Shown piece by piece: positions 8,767-17,540 of a stretch of 64,000 bases of DNA. The position numbers and the translations under genes are program-made. Origin of the DNA: Chitinophagales bacterium (lineage in GTDB: Bacteria; Bacteroidota; Bacteroidia; Chitinophagales; Chitinophagaceae); assembly GCA_015655015.1 (NCBI GenBank), contig JAATFV010000038.1, positions 1 through 64,000 on the forward strand. The letters are read 5' to 3'. The notes beneath the pieces were generated by a model. It did no database searches, was not told where the DNA came from, and worked only from the letters and a program-made list of their open reading frames with translations. Numbering within the stretch: position 1 is the first letter of the stretch; the number at the start of each line of letters is the position of its first letter.

Positions 8767-11063
8767 ATGAGAAGCTTTCGTCCTATATTATTTTCGCTTT
8801 TTTGCGCCGTCTTTATCTTCGGCTTTGCGCATGCGCAGGAGCCCCAGCAGGAGTGGCCAAAAAGTTTCACGACAGATGACGGTACGGTAGTAAAGATCTT
8901 TCAACCCCAACCGGAGTCTTTTTCCGATAATATTTTAAAATCCCGCTGGGCTGTTTCTGTTCTTCAAACCGGCAAGACGGATCCTCTTTTCGGCACCTTC
9001 TGGTCTGTCGCGAATGTAGAAACCGACAGAGATAACCGCCGGGTCATTATCCAGTCTGCGAAAGTCCCCAATGTCAAATTCCCGGGACAGATAGACGAGA
9101 ATTTCACCGGCAGCCTGAAGACAGCCCTGGAAACGAACCTGCCCCAGGCGGCCGGCGATCTTTCCCTGGACGAATTACTGGCCTCCCTCGATCAGAACCA
9201 GGAGACGAAAAAATTATCCAAGGACCTGAATACAAGTGCGCCCAGGATCATTTATACCGAACAGCCTACCCTGATGGTATTGATCGACGGACAGCCAAAG
9301 CTGGAGCCCAATAAGGATTGGGGGCTCGATGTCGTAGTGAACAGCCCCTTTACGATCGTTAAGAACAATGATGGCCGGTTTTATTTATGTGGAGGCAAAC
9401 ACTGGTACACGGCACAAGCCGCCACGGGACCTTTCTCCCCTGCCGGCGATATCCCTTCCAACCTGCAGCAGGTCCAGACGGCGGTTGACGCAGCCAATAG
9501 CGCAGACGCAGGATATACAGATTCCGCTGCCGCCACGCAGGACAATGTCATATCCAATATTATCGTCAGCACCTCCCCGGCGGAATTGATCCAATCCAAC
9601 GGACCGGCCAGCTTCAGCCCGATCTCCGGAACGGACCTCGCCTACGTGAGCAACTCTTCCAATGATATTTTCAAGGACCAGAGCAGCGGCAAATATTATG
9701 TGCTGATCTCCGGTCGCTGGTATTCTTCTTCCTCCCTTACCGGAGGCTGGCATTATGTTGCGGCCAATGCGCTTCCAGCTAATTTTGCCCGTATTCCTGA
9801 AGGTTCCCCCAAGGATAATGTACTGGCCAGCGTAGCGGGTACGGAAGCCGCCAGGGAAGCTGTAATGGACGCACAGATCCCGCAAACTGCCAAGGTCGAT
9901 CGTAGTACCGCCACTACCAATGTGGATTACAATGGCGACCCGAAATTCGAACCCCTTGAAGGAACAGATATGCAGTATGGAACCAATACCTCTTCCTCCG
10001 TTATTCTATCCAATGGCGTCTACTATACCGTAGACAATGGCGTATGGTTTGAAGGTCCCAGCCCTTCCGGTCCCTGGACAGTGTCCACACAAAGGCCTGA
10101 GGAAGTGGACAGGATCCCGCCGAATTCTCCCCTGTACAATATCAAGTACGTGTATGTCTATGATGTAACTCCCCAGTATGTATACATGGGTTATACGCCG
10201 GGTTATCTGAATACTTATATCTATGGTCCGACCGTAGTATACGGAACGGGATTTTATTATAACCCCTGGTATGGCGGCTATTATTATCCCCGTCCCTGGA
10301 CCTGGGGCTTCAATATGTGTTACAATCCCTGGGCCGGATGGAGTATCGGATATGGTTTCGGAGCAGGCTGGTTTCATTTCGGCATAGGCATTGGCGGCGG
10401 CGGTTATTGGGGCGGACGCGGCTGGGGCGGCGGCGGCTGGTGGGGCCCGCATGTCTATCGTCCTCCTTATGTATGGAATCGCAGCCGTACCTACGGTTTT
10501 TATGGCAACAATTTTTATCGCAACAGGAATGTACATGTCAACAACTACCGGACGAATATCTACCGGGGAAGAAGCGGCGTGGTCACCCGTGAGGCACGGA
10601 GCGGCCCCCGCAATGTAGGTGGCAGGCCCAACATCAATGGAGGACGGCCGGGTGGACCGGAGGGCGGCCCGGTCAGGTCACTACGAACGGCGGCCGGCCC
10701 GGCGTTCAGGGAGGCAGACCAGGTGCACAAGCCGGCAGACCATCCAATAATGTGTTTTCCGACCGCAGCGGCAACGTTTATCAGAGGAATCAGACCAACA
10801 ATCAATGGCAGCAAAGGCAGCCTAATAACCAATGGAAACCGGTGACAAGAAATAATCAATCTGTGCCCAATCTCAACCGGGATCAGCAGATGCGGAGCCG
10901 CGGGCAGACACAGACACAGAATTTTGAAAGAGCCAGGACCGGCGGGTTCAGCGCTCCTTCCCGGCCCGGCGGCGGATTCAGCGCACCCAGGCCCAGTGGC
11001 GGCGGCGGTGCAGCAAGGCCCGCTTCCGGCGGAGGCGGCGGTGGCGGAAGAAGAAGAGGATAA
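8767..11063 (+). CDS. Secreted Tyr/Gly-rich repeat protein, frameshifted near 10657
   Basis: A signal peptide (MRSFRPILFSLFCAVFIFGFA) is followed by about 450 residues with repeated YY/W-containing modules (KYYVLISGRWYSSSSLTGGW; GVYYTVDNGVWFEGPSPSGPW) and then a Tyr/Trp/Gly-rich region and an Arg/Asn/Gln/Gly-rich tail. Similar secreted proteins of Bacteroidota and Proteobacteria carry names such as carbohydrate-binding or autotransporter-like, but no activity is established. The first frame stops at 10845 after an unrelated-looking tail. A second frame reads on as the expected tail from about 10660 (GGRPGQVTTNGGRPGVQGGR) to 11063 (FSDRSGNVYQRNQTNNQWQQ). Loss of one C in the short C run at 10657-10658 would explain this. 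It may be a true mutation, phase variation or a sequencing error. Confidence 0.75.
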
Positions 11064-11090
11064 CGACCTATAAGATCAAATACTTCATAC

Positions 11091-11122
11091 GGCCGGGATA
11101 AGAAAAATCACTTATCCCGGCC
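11091..11122 (+). terminator. Hairpin terminator after the secreted repeat protein
   Basis: Perfect 12-bp stem GGCCGGGATAAG / CTTATCCCGGCC with an 8-nt A-rich loop, followed by TTGTATTTT. It lies 28 bp after the preceding stop codon. Confidence 0.75.
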
Positions 11123-11157
11123 TTGTATTTTACCCTTAGAAGACATGGTCATTTATT

Positions 11158-11165
11158 TATCTTTG
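11158..11165 (+). promoter_or_regulatory. -7 box of the histidine kinase promoter
   Basis: TATCTTTG matches the Bacteroidota TAnnTTTG element. It ends only 4 nt before the ATG at 11170, so the transcript would be leaderless or nearly so. No good -33 box is seen. Confidence 0.45.
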
Positions 11166-11169
11166 TTCT

Positions 11170-12609
11170 ATGTCCCCGAACAACAACCTCCCTCCAACAT
11201 GGCTTCACCTGAATACAGAGCGCATTTTTCGGTCCTTTATGGAAAATACGCCTACCATGACCTGGATCCTGGACGAAAAAAGCTGTTTTCGTTACATGAA
11301 CTCCTCCTACATGAAAGCATTCGGGCTTTCCGAAACGGCAATCGGCCGGTCGATCTATGAATTTTACCCCGCAGAATTTTGTGATGCCTATGTAGAAGGC
11401 AATCAGCTTGTCTGGAATACCAATAGTCCCGTAGAACTTACAGAAAAGGGCATTACTGCAGAGGGAAACCTGATAATTCTCCAGGTGTATAAATTCCCTT
11501 TAGGCGTGGAGAACGGGATCCGCCTGTTGGGAGGAACGGCCCTGGATATTACCCAGATGATCAGCACCCGGGAAGAGCTGATCCAGAGCAATGAGCGGTA
11601 TACTTTTGCGGGAAAAGCAACCTCCGACGCCATTTGGGATTGGAAGATCGGGGAAGATAAAATTTACCGGGGAGAAGGATTTAAGACCCTGTTCGGCTAT
11701 GAGGAAGAAGCCGGCTCTTTCGATATGAACCTTGCGCATATACATCCCGGTGACCAGGAAGGAGTGCGGTCGAGCCTGGAAAAAGCTTTACGCGGTAAAG
11801 ACGATCACTGGCAATTGGAATACCGGTTCCAATGCCTGGACGGAAGCTACCGGACAATACTGGACAAGGCCTATATCCTGCGGTCCCCTGCCAGGGCCGC
11901 TATCCGTATGATCGGCGCCATGCATGATATTACCGAGCAAAGGAACCTCGAAAAAATGCTGGTGGAAGAAGAAGTTCGCAAAAAGCAGGAGATCGTAAAA
12001 GCAATCATGGAAGCGCAGGAAAAAGAACGGAGAGAGATCTCTTCCGAACTGCACGATAATGTCAATCAAATACTTACCACCTGCAAATTATTCCTGGAAA
12101 TTGCCCGTACTGACCCGGCAGATGCCCGTTTCATCGATGCATGTCACCAGAATATTCAAAATGTGATAGAGGAGATCAGGAACATTTCGCATAATCTCAC
12201 CCCTTATACTTTAAAAGATCTGGGATTGGCTGCGGCAGTGCATGATATCGTCCAAAAGATCAACCAATCCGGTAAATTGATGATCCGGCTGCTTTCTTTT
12301 CAGAACCTGGAAGAGGACCTGATCAGCCCGGATATCAAGCTGGCCGTTTTCCGCATTGTTCAGGAAAAGATAAATAACGTGCTCAAACATTCCCAGGCCA
12401 CCGAGCTCAGGATCGAAATGATCGTGCAGGGCCATCGCATTCTTTTAACGCTGACAGATAATGGCCGTGGATTTGACCAAAAAGCCGTCAAAAAAGGGAT
12501 GGGCCTGAATAATATCCTTAACCGCGTGGAATTTCACAAAGGAAGCATGGAGCTGCGGACTGCGCCTGGAGCCGGATGTGAGCTGAGAATAGAACTTCCC
12601 ACTACCTAA
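11170..12609 (+). CDS. PAS-domain sensor histidine kinase (HisKA_3 type)
   Basis: This 479-residue protein has no membrane helix and is probably cytoplasmic. It has two PAS-like domains: about 13-130 (FRSFMENTPTMTWILDEK) and about 143-265 (AIWDWKIGEDKIYRGEGF to MIGAMHDITEQ). After these come a short coiled coil and a HisKA_3 dimerisation helix with phospho-acceptor H295 (ERREISSELHDNVNQIL). The ATPase domain shows N and G boxes (NNVLKHSQATELRI, DNGRGFDQK, GMGLNNILNRVEFHKG). Such NarX/DegS-type kinases normally pair with a LuxR-type response regulator, but none lies next to it. The start is set by the promoter box 4 nt upstream. The ligand is unknown. Confidence 0.9.
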   Translation: MSPNNNLPPTWLHLNTERIFRSFMENTPTMTWILDEKSCFRYMNSSYMKAFGLSETAIGRSIYEFYPAEFCDAYVEGNQLVWNTNSPVELTEKGITAEGNLIILQVYKFPLGVENGIRLLGGTALDITQMISTREELIQSNERYTFAGKATSDAIWDWKIGEDKIYRGEGFKTLFGYEEEAGSFDMNLAHIHPGDQEGVRSSLEKALRGKDDHWQLEYRFQCLDGSYRTILDKAYILRSPARAAIRMIGAMHDITEQRNLEKMLVEEEVRKKQEIVKAIMEAQEKERREISSELHDNVNQILTTCKLFLEIARTDPADARFIDACHQNIQNVIEEIRNISHNLTPYTLKDLGLAAAVHDIVQKINQSGKLMIRLLSFQNLEEDLISPDIKLAVFRIVQEKINNVLKHSQATELRIEMIVQGHRILLTLTDNGRGFDQKAVKKGMGLNNILNRVEFHKGSMELRTAPGAGCELRIELPTT

Positions 12610-12619
12610 ACCGCCACCT

Positions 12620-12698
12620 AAACCGCCACAGGCGGTTTGCCCGAAGGGCCATCATTAGACCCGATCGCCTGCGATCGCTCCCAGACGCCACCGGCGTC
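12620..12698. repeat. Four tandem short hairpins with the shared word CATCATTAGAC (element copy E)
   Basis: In order: AAACCGCC-aca-GGCGGTTT (12620-12638), GCCC-gaa-GGGC (12639-12649), CGATCGC-ct-GCGATCG (12662-12677) and GACGCC-acc-GGCGTC (12684-12698). CATCATTAGAC lies at 12650-12660 between the second and third. Loops are two or three bases. The first hairpin follows the kinase stop by 10 bp and probably ends its transcript. The open frame upstream of the DsbA start runs through these hairpins and is not taken as coding. Confidence 0.65.
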
Positions 12699-12732
12699 AT
12701 ATCCGTCGTATCTTCGTTGTTCAAAAATTCAT

Positions 12733-13383
12733 ATGTCCCCCACTCTCTATTACTGTTACGACGCCTACTGCGGCTGGTGTTACGGCTTCAGCCCGGTCAT
12801 CCGGCAGGTATTCTTCGAATACCGCCGCCAACTCGCTTTTGACGTCCTGTCCGGAGGCATGATCCTTCCCGAAGCACCGCAGCCCATCGGAGCCATGGCG
12901 GACTATCTCCTCCAATCATATAAAACAGTAGAAGAACGCACCGGCATAAAATTCGGGGAAGACTGGCTCTGGCATGTTCTCCATCCGGAAGAAAGCGACT
13001 GGTTCCCTTATTCGGAAAAGCCCGCCATCGCCTTATGCGTATTCAAAGATTACCATCATGACCTCGCCATACCCTTTGCCTGCGACCTGCAGCATGCCCT
13101 CCATTATGAAGGGCGCGATCTTTGCGATGATGAAGCTTATCGCCACCTGCTGGAGAAGTACGCGATCCCGGACCTCGAATTTTATGCAAAGCTGCATAGC
13201 CCTGAATACAAGGAAAAAGCCTATTACGAATTCGCCCTTGTAAAACAGCTGAAAGTGACGGGATTCCCTACCGTATTCCTGCAGATAAGCGAGTCAAAAT
13301 TTTATCTTTTATCCAGGGGATATACCGATTATGACAGCCTCAAAAAAGGCATTGACCAGGTGCTGGACCAGGAAAGAGTATAA
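12733..13383 (+). CDS. DsbA-family thioredoxin-fold protein
   Basis: This 216-residue protein has a CGWC redox motif at residues 13-16 (YYCYDAYCGWCYGFSPV) and the cis-proline loop TGFPTVFLQ near the C-terminus, with the helical insertion of the DsbA/FrnE group between. No signal peptide is seen, so it likely works in the cytoplasm as a thiol-disulfide oxidoreductase or glutathione-transferase-like enzyme. The frame is open to a possible start at 12637, but that extension is made of intergenic hairpins, so ATG 12733 is chosen. It stands alone. Confidence 0.85.
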   Translation: MSPTLYYCYDAYCGWCYGFSPVIRQVFFEYRRQLAFDVLSGGMILPEAPQPIGAMADYLLQSYKTVEERTGIKFGEDWLWHVLHPEESDWFPYSEKPAIALCVFKDYHHDLAIPFACDLQHALHYEGRDLCDDEAYRHLLEKYAIPDLEFYAKLHSPEYKEKAYYEFALVKQLKVTGFPTVFLQISESKFYLLSRGYTDYDSLKKGIDQVLDQERV

Positions 13384-13519
13384 ACATTCCGGGGAAGATT
13401 ATCTTTTATCGGGTGCTTTGCCGGGAACTTTTATACATATGTGGCGTAAAAATTTAGCTGGAATGGTCGTTTCGTCTTAACTTGCATATCCCTTAAAAGT
13501 ATTCAGAATACACACTAAT

Positions 13520-14146
13520 ATGGAATATAATAAGATTATTGCTGTTACGGGATTGCCAGGATTGTACGAACTGCTGAGCAGTAAAACGGATGGGGCCATC
13601 GTTCGCTCCCTGGATGATAAGAGCACCCGGTTCGTTTCCAGTCGTGTTCATAACTTTTCCCACCTCGAAAGCATTGAAATATATACGGTTCGGGAAAATG
13701 TGAACCTGGTGGACATATTGAAAGCCATGGAAGCCAGCGGAGAGAAGCTCCCGGAAGATAAGGACAATGCCGCCCTGAAGGCTTATTTCAGTAAGGTATA
13801 CCCGGATATGGACTTCGACCGCGTCTATAGCAGCGATCTCAAAAAGATGGTGAAATGGTACTCCGTGCTGAAAAATAACAATGTGGAGATCAAGCTCTCT
13901 GACGTTGAGCCGGAGCCGGAAGCAGAGGCAGAAGCCGCACCGGAGGCAGAAGCGCCGGCGCCCGTGAAGGAGAAGAAGGCCGCCGCAAAAGAAGAACCCG
14001 TAAAAGAGAAAGCAAGCGCAGCCGGGGAAGCACCAACAGAAGAACAGCCAAAGGCAAAGAAGCCCGCCCCTAAAAAGAAACCGGAAACAGAAGAAGCCCC
14101 TGCTGCAGAAAAGCCTAAAAAGGCAGCAGCAAAAAAGAAAAGTTAA
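13520..14146 (+). CDS. DUF5606 protein with Lys/Ala/Glu/Pro-rich tail
   Basis: Residues 1 to about 125 (MEYNKIIAVTGLPGLYELL to SDLKKMVKWYSVLKNNNVEI) match the small DUF5606 domain known almost only from Bacteroidota. Residues about 130-208 are a highly charged, low-complexity tail of Lys, Ala, Glu and Pro with repeated KAAAK and PKKK words, similar in composition to histone-H1-like tails; binding to nucleic acid or ribosomes is only a guess. The gene has its own terminator at 14151-14191. Confidence 0.85.
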   Translation: MEYNKIIAVTGLPGLYELLSSKTDGAIVRSLDDKSTRFVSSRVHNFSHLESIEIYTVRENVNLVDILKAMEASGEKLPEDKDNAALKAYFSKVYPDMDFDRVYSSDLKKMVKWYSVLKNNNVEIKLSDVEPEPEAEAEAAPEAEAPAPVKEKKAAAKEEPVKEKASAAGEAPTEEQPKAKKPAPKKKPETEEAPAAEKPKKAAAKKKS

Positions 14147-14150
14147 TACG

Positions 14151-14191
14151 CCGGCAGGCTGTAGTGCAGCAAATGCTTTTACAGCCTGCGG
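14151..14191 (+). terminator. Hairpin after the DUF5606 gene
   Basis: Inverted repeat GCAGGCTGT / ACAGCCTGC around a ~20-nt loop, starting a few bases after the stop codon. No long T run follows, so it may act as an attenuating hairpin ahead of the peptidase gene. Confidence 0.5.
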
Positions 14192-14205
14192 CTTAAAGGT
14201 ATTAT

Positions 14206-15930
14206 ATGAATTATACAGCCGATTTAAAAAAACCCTTGCGGCATTTTCTGCCGGAAGATTTTGTGGTTACAGACTGGAATGGCCTCGAACCCTGGTTCAA
14301 AGATCTGGAAGAACGGAAGCTGGACTCCCGGGAAGCCCTTGAAAAATGGCTCCTGGATATGAGCGAGCTGGAGGCTGTCGTCAGCGAAGACTCCTGCTGG
14401 CGTCAGATTCGCATGACCTGCGACACGGAAAATAAACAATTGGAGGAAGCCTTCGCGTATTTCTGCCTGGAGATCCAACCCAAAATCCAGCCTTATGCAG
14501 ACCGGCTCAACCGGAAACTGGTGGAAAACCCGCACACAAAAGAGCTTGACCAACATCAATTTTACAGCTATCTGCGCTCCGTCAGAAAGAGGATTGAGCT
14601 CTTTCGCGACGAAAACATACCCCTGCAGGCAGAGCTGAGCGTACTGGCCCAGCAATTCGGTGTTATCTCAGGAAAGATGACGGTAACAATGAACGGACAG
14701 GAATATACCTTGCAACAAGCGTCTAAATTTCTGGAAAATCCCGACAGATCCATCCGGGAAGAAGTCTATCGGAAAATCCAGGAAAGAAGATTACAGAATA
14801 AGGATGCGCTCAACGACCTCTACTCCCAGCTGATCGCCCTTCGTCATCAGACGGCTTTGAATGCCGGGTTTGCCAATTATCGCGACTACAAATTCGAAGA
14901 GCTGGGACGTTTTGACTATACGAAAGAAGACTGCTTTCGCTTTCATGACGCCGTTAAGGAATATGTATTGCCCCTGGTCAACAAGATCAATGAAAACAAG
15001 AAAAAGAAACTGGGCCTGGATAACCTGCGGCCCTGGGATATCGACGCAGAACCGGCGGGCACAGAGCCTTTGCACCCTTTCGCTCATGCGGAAGAATTGA
15101 TTACAAAGACTACTGCCTGCTTCGATCAGCTAAATCCTTTTTTCGGAGATTGCCTGCGTACAATGAAGACCATGGGCCGCTTCGATCTTGAAAGCAGGAA
15201 AGGAAAAGCCCCCGGCGGTTATAACTGTCCGTTAGCAGAGACCGGCGCTCCCTTTATCTTCATGAATGCAGCCGGCCAGATGGGAGACCTGACAACCATG
15301 GTCCATGAAGGCGGTCACGCCATTCACTCTTTCCTGGCTCACCCGCTGGAATTAAGCGCCTTTAAAGAGTATCCCATGGAAATTGCAGAAGTGGCAAGCA
15401 TGTCTATGGAATTGTTCAGCATGGATCATTGGGATTTATTCTTCCCGGATAAAAACGATTTAGCAAGAGCCCGCAGACACCAGATGGAACGTGTAATTAC
15501 GATATTCCCCTGGATTGCTACCATCGATAAATTCCAACACTGGGTATACGAAAATCCCACGCACACCCTGACAGAAAGAACGGAGAAGTGGTTGGAGATC
15601 ATGGGAGAGTTTAGCTCCCAAGTAGTTGACTGGCAAGGGTTAGAGCAATACCGCCCCTTTAGTTGGCAGAGACAGCTTCACCTGTTCGAAGTGCCTTTTT
15701 ACTATATTGAATATGGTATCGCACAGTTAGGAGCGCTGGGCCTGTGGAAACAATATAAAGAGAACAAAGAGACTGCGTTAAGTAACTATATCTCGGCCCT
15801 CAGCCTGGGAGGGACCCGGACCCTGCCGGAATTATACGATGCCGCCCATCTCCGGTTCGACTTTTCGAAAGAGCATATTAAACAATTAATGGATTTTGTT
15901 AGTACCGAAATGGAAAAGAATTGTTCCTAA
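14206..15930 (+). CDS. M3-family oligoendopeptidase (PepF-like)
   Basis: The 574-residue cytoplasmic metallopeptidase has the zinc site HEGGH at residues 367-371 (TTMVHEGGHAIHSF), with the third ligand expected in the helix after it (EIAEVASMSMELF). The fold is all-helical as in M3 peptidases, which cut short peptides of about 6-20 residues in peptide turnover. Length fits the family. The gene starts 59 bp after the DUF5606 gene and may be partly co-transcribed. The 3' side has a separate promoter and small-RNA candidate. Confidence 0.92.
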   Translation: MNYTADLKKPLRHFLPEDFVVTDWNGLEPWFKDLEERKLDSREALEKWLLDMSELEAVVSEDSCWRQIRMTCDTENKQLEEAFAYFCLEIQPKIQPYADRLNRKLVENPHTKELDQHQFYSYLRSVRKRIELFRDENIPLQAELSVLAQQFGVISGKMTVTMNGQEYTLQQASKFLENPDRSIREEVYRKIQERRLQNKDALNDLYSQLIALRHQTALNAGFANYRDYKFEELGRFDYTKEDCFRFHDAVKEYVLPLVNKINENKKKKLGLDNLRPWDIDAEPAGTEPLHPFAHAEELITKTTACFDQLNPFFGDCLRTMKTMGRFDLESRKGKAPGGYNCPLAETGAPFIFMNAAGQMGDLTTMVHEGGHAIHSFLAHPLELSAFKEYPMEIAEVASMSMELFSMDHWDLFFPDKNDLARARRHQMERVITIFPWIATIDKFQHWVYENPTHTLTERTEKWLEIMGEFSSQVVDWQGLEQYRPFSWQRQLHLFEVPFYYIEYGIAQLGALGLWKQYKENKETALSNYISALSLGGTRTLPELYDAAHLRFDFSKEHIKQLMDFVSTEMEKNCS

Positions 15931-15968
15931 AAAAGTTCAAAAATACCCGGAAAGTAGTACGTATACCT

Positions 15969-16000
15969 CTTGTTCGTATGCTTTTTTCCGGCTATATTTG
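15969..16000 (+). promoter_or_regulatory. Promoter of the candidate small RNA
   Basis: CTTG at 15969-15972, a 20-nt spacer and TATATTTG at 15993-16000. No start codon with a useful frame follows, but a terminator lies about 85 nt downstream. Confidence 0.55.
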
Positions 16001-16005
16001 CAATG

Positions 16006-16114
16006 AGCTAATAAAAATAAGTACAGGTGGGTAAGCCACTTTCTACATAAAGAAGCTACTAATCAGAGCCTTAACCAAAAGTCCCGGTGTTTCTACATCG
16101 GGGCTTTCTTTTTT
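16006..16114 (+). ncRNA. Candidate small non-coding RNA, about 105 nt
   Basis: The region is bounded by a good Bacteroidota promoter (TATATTTG ends at 16000) and a rho-independent terminator (16083-16114). It has no open frame of note. An internal hairpin GTGG-gtaag-CCAC (16027-16039) is extended by A-T and G-T pairs. The 3' half, AGAAGCTACTAATCAGAGCC, is largely unpaired and could be a binding region. It runs convergent with the Fur-family gene, ending 8 bp from that gene's stop. I cannot place it in a known family. An unterminated leader is unlikely because no rightward gene follows. Confidence 0.5.
16083..16114 (+). terminator. Rho-independent terminator
   Basis: Stem CCCGGTGT / ACATCGGG (one G-T pair), loop TTCT, followed by GCTTTCTTTTTT. 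The A run before the stem makes it weakly bidirectional, so it may also end the leftward fur transcript. Confidence 0.8.
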
Positions 16115-16122
16115 ATCGGAGT

Positions 16123-16542
16123 TCAGGCATTACAGCTCTTACAGACGCCGCTGACCAGCATTTCCACCTGCTCCGCAACAAAGCCCCTGGGAAGCCTGAT
16201 AGCCGGCACGTTAACCTCTTCCAGGCATACGGTATTGCCACAGGCGCTGCAGATGAAGTGCACATGGTCGTCCTGGTGGTGCCCGCCGGAACAGTTATCC
16301 TTGCACAACGCATAACGTATAGAATTATCCGCAGTTGGTATATTGTGAATGAGCCCTTTCTCCAGGAAGACCTGAAGCGTCCTGTATACCGTAACACGAT
16401 CGAATTTTTCCCCAGCTTTCTTCTCAATATCACTATGCGACAATGCCCCTTCATGATGAAGGAATAATTCCAGGATCTTTCTGCGTCCGCTCGTAACGCT
16501 TAGCTGATTTTGTTTGAGCAGCTCGTCTATTCTTTTTTCCAT
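16123..16542 (-). CDS. Fur-family metal-responsive repressor
   Basis: This 139-residue protein has the Fur winged helix (about 12-85, VTSGRRKILELFLHHEGALS and RVTVYRTLQVFLEKGLI), the metal-sensing His/Asp cluster GGHHQDDHVHF and two structural zinc CxxC motifs (CSACGNTVC and CKSCNA). Which metal or peroxide it senses cannot be read directly. It is 11 bp downstream of an SCO1 gene and likely shares its transcript, which would fit control of copper, zinc or iron supply to respiration. Confidence 0.92.
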   Translation of the reverse strand: MEKRIDELLKQNQLSVTSGRRKILELFLHHEGALSHSDIEKKAGEKFDRVTVYRTLQVFLEKGLIHNIPTADNSIRYALCKDNCSGGHHQDDHVHFICSACGNTVCLEEVNVPAIRLPRGFVAEQVEMLVSGVCKSCNA

Positions 16543-16553
16543 AGTAAGTATTA

Positions 16554-17213
16554 TCAGGGATTGTTACTAAAAAGAGAATTGGCAAATCGCGGGGCAGCTG
16601 CCTTTTCCTTTAATAGGCTCCTTATATCTTTTGCCAGCTGATCCAGTTCATCTTTCTTCAGGCTGTCATAGATCTTTCGCACACGTCCACCCTTGTCGAC
16701 AAGAGCCAGAAACTGCGTATGGATAAACTGCTCGCTGATATTAACATCGTTATTTTTGGGATCGTCCAGCAAATAACTTCCTCTTGCCAAACCATACAGG
16801 CTGTCCTTCCGGCCCGTAAGAAGCCACCACTTACTCCCGTCCACACCCAGAGAGTCCGCATACTTTTTCATCCGGCCAACACTGTCCGTTCCGGGATCCA
16901 CCGTATAGGAGAGAATACGGAAATCAGGCTCCCCCGAAAACTCCCGGGCAATATTTCGCACATTGGCATTCATCTTCGGGCAAATCCCCTTACACGTAGT
17001 AAAAAAATACTCCGCAACATATACCTTGCCCGATACATCTTTTTGCGTGATCTGCCTGCCATCCTGATTGGCAAAGGAAAAAGACTGCACATAGCTGAGC
17101 ACGGGCAGCTGCACCTCTCCAAAGCCCGGCACAATACGGGTCAGAACAAAATAAAACCCTATAAATAACAAGACAAAAAAGCCTGCCAGTAATCCTATTT
17201 TTTTCTTATTCAT
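16554..17213 (-). CDS. SCO1/SenC copper chaperone for cytochrome oxidase
   Basis: The 219-residue protein has an N-terminal membrane anchor (about 6-26) and a thioredoxin-like periplasmic domain with the copper ligands C74 and C78 (TTCKGICPK) and H165 (FIHTQF). SCO proteins deliver copper or reducing equivalents to the CuA site of heme-copper oxidases. It is first in a two-gene leftward operon with a Fur-family regulator. A TAACTTTG box lies on this strand at 17305-17312, about 90 bp before the start. Confidence 0.92.
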   Translation of the reverse strand: MNKKKIGLLAGFFVLLFIGFYFVLTRIVPGFGEVQLPVLSYVQSFSFANQDGRQITQKDVSGKVYVAEYFFTTCKGICPKMNANVRNIAREFSGEPDFRILSYTVDPGTDSVGRMKKYADSLGVDGSKWWLLTGRKDSLYGLARGSYLLDDPKNNDVNISEQFIHTQFLALVDKGGRVRKIYDSLKKDELDQLAKDIRSLLKEKAAAPRFANSLFSNNP

Positions 17214-17304
17214 GATTTACTCAAATTTTTTCCCGTCCGGACCGCCTGCAGGATCACAGGAAAAAAGTCCCGCCCTGCCCCCCGATCCGAAAAATACCGG
17301 GATA

Positions 17305-17312
17305 CAAAGTTA
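17305..17312 (-). promoter_or_regulatory. Possible -7 box for the SCO1-fur operon
   Basis: TAACTTTG on the minus strand fits TAnnTTTG. No TTTG is seen at the expected upstream spacing, so the call rests on one half-site. Confidence 0.35.
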
Positions 17313-17337
17313 GCACTGTCCCCCCGGAAAATATGTG

Positions 17338-17476
17338 CCGGAGATGCGCTTTTAGAAATTTAGCGCATCTCTGGCAAAGAGCTAATGTCTGCAGAACTTC
17401 GCCAAAGCGTCGTTCCTCGCTTTGTCTCGTTCGTAACCTTTGCTCCGCTCGGTTAGGACAAACGCTTCCAGCGTTT
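17338..17476. repeat. Palindromic element, copy C
   Basis: Long inverted repeat CCGGAGATGCGCT (17338-17350) / AGCGCATCTCTGG (17362-17374), one mismatch, followed by the core word CTAATGTCTGCAGAACTTCG, the stem AAAGCG/CGCTTT, the AACC/GGTT arms and a final hairpin AAACGCT-tcc-AGCGTTT (17460-17476). Architecture matches copies B and D with a different palindrome. It lies between the divergent SCO1 and MerC-like genes. Confidence 0.7.
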
Positions 17477-17495
17477 CAAAAAGATAACATTTGCC

Positions 17496-17527
17496 TTTGC
17501 AACATTGTTGCGTTTACCCTACCTTTG
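17496..17527 (+). promoter_or_regulatory. Promoter of the MerC-like gene
   Basis: TTTG at 17496-17499, a 20-nt spacer and TACCTTTG at 17520-17527: a full match to the Bacteroidota consensus. The predicted transcript starts a few bases before ATG 17541, which rules out the TTG at 17505 as the start codon. Confidence 0.7.
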
Positions 17528-17540
17528 TGGGCTGTCAGCT

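Noticed and set aside
12637..12732. Upstream extension of the DsbA-like gene
   Set aside because: The added 32 codons run through three hairpins; the family N-terminus begins at the ATG at 12733.
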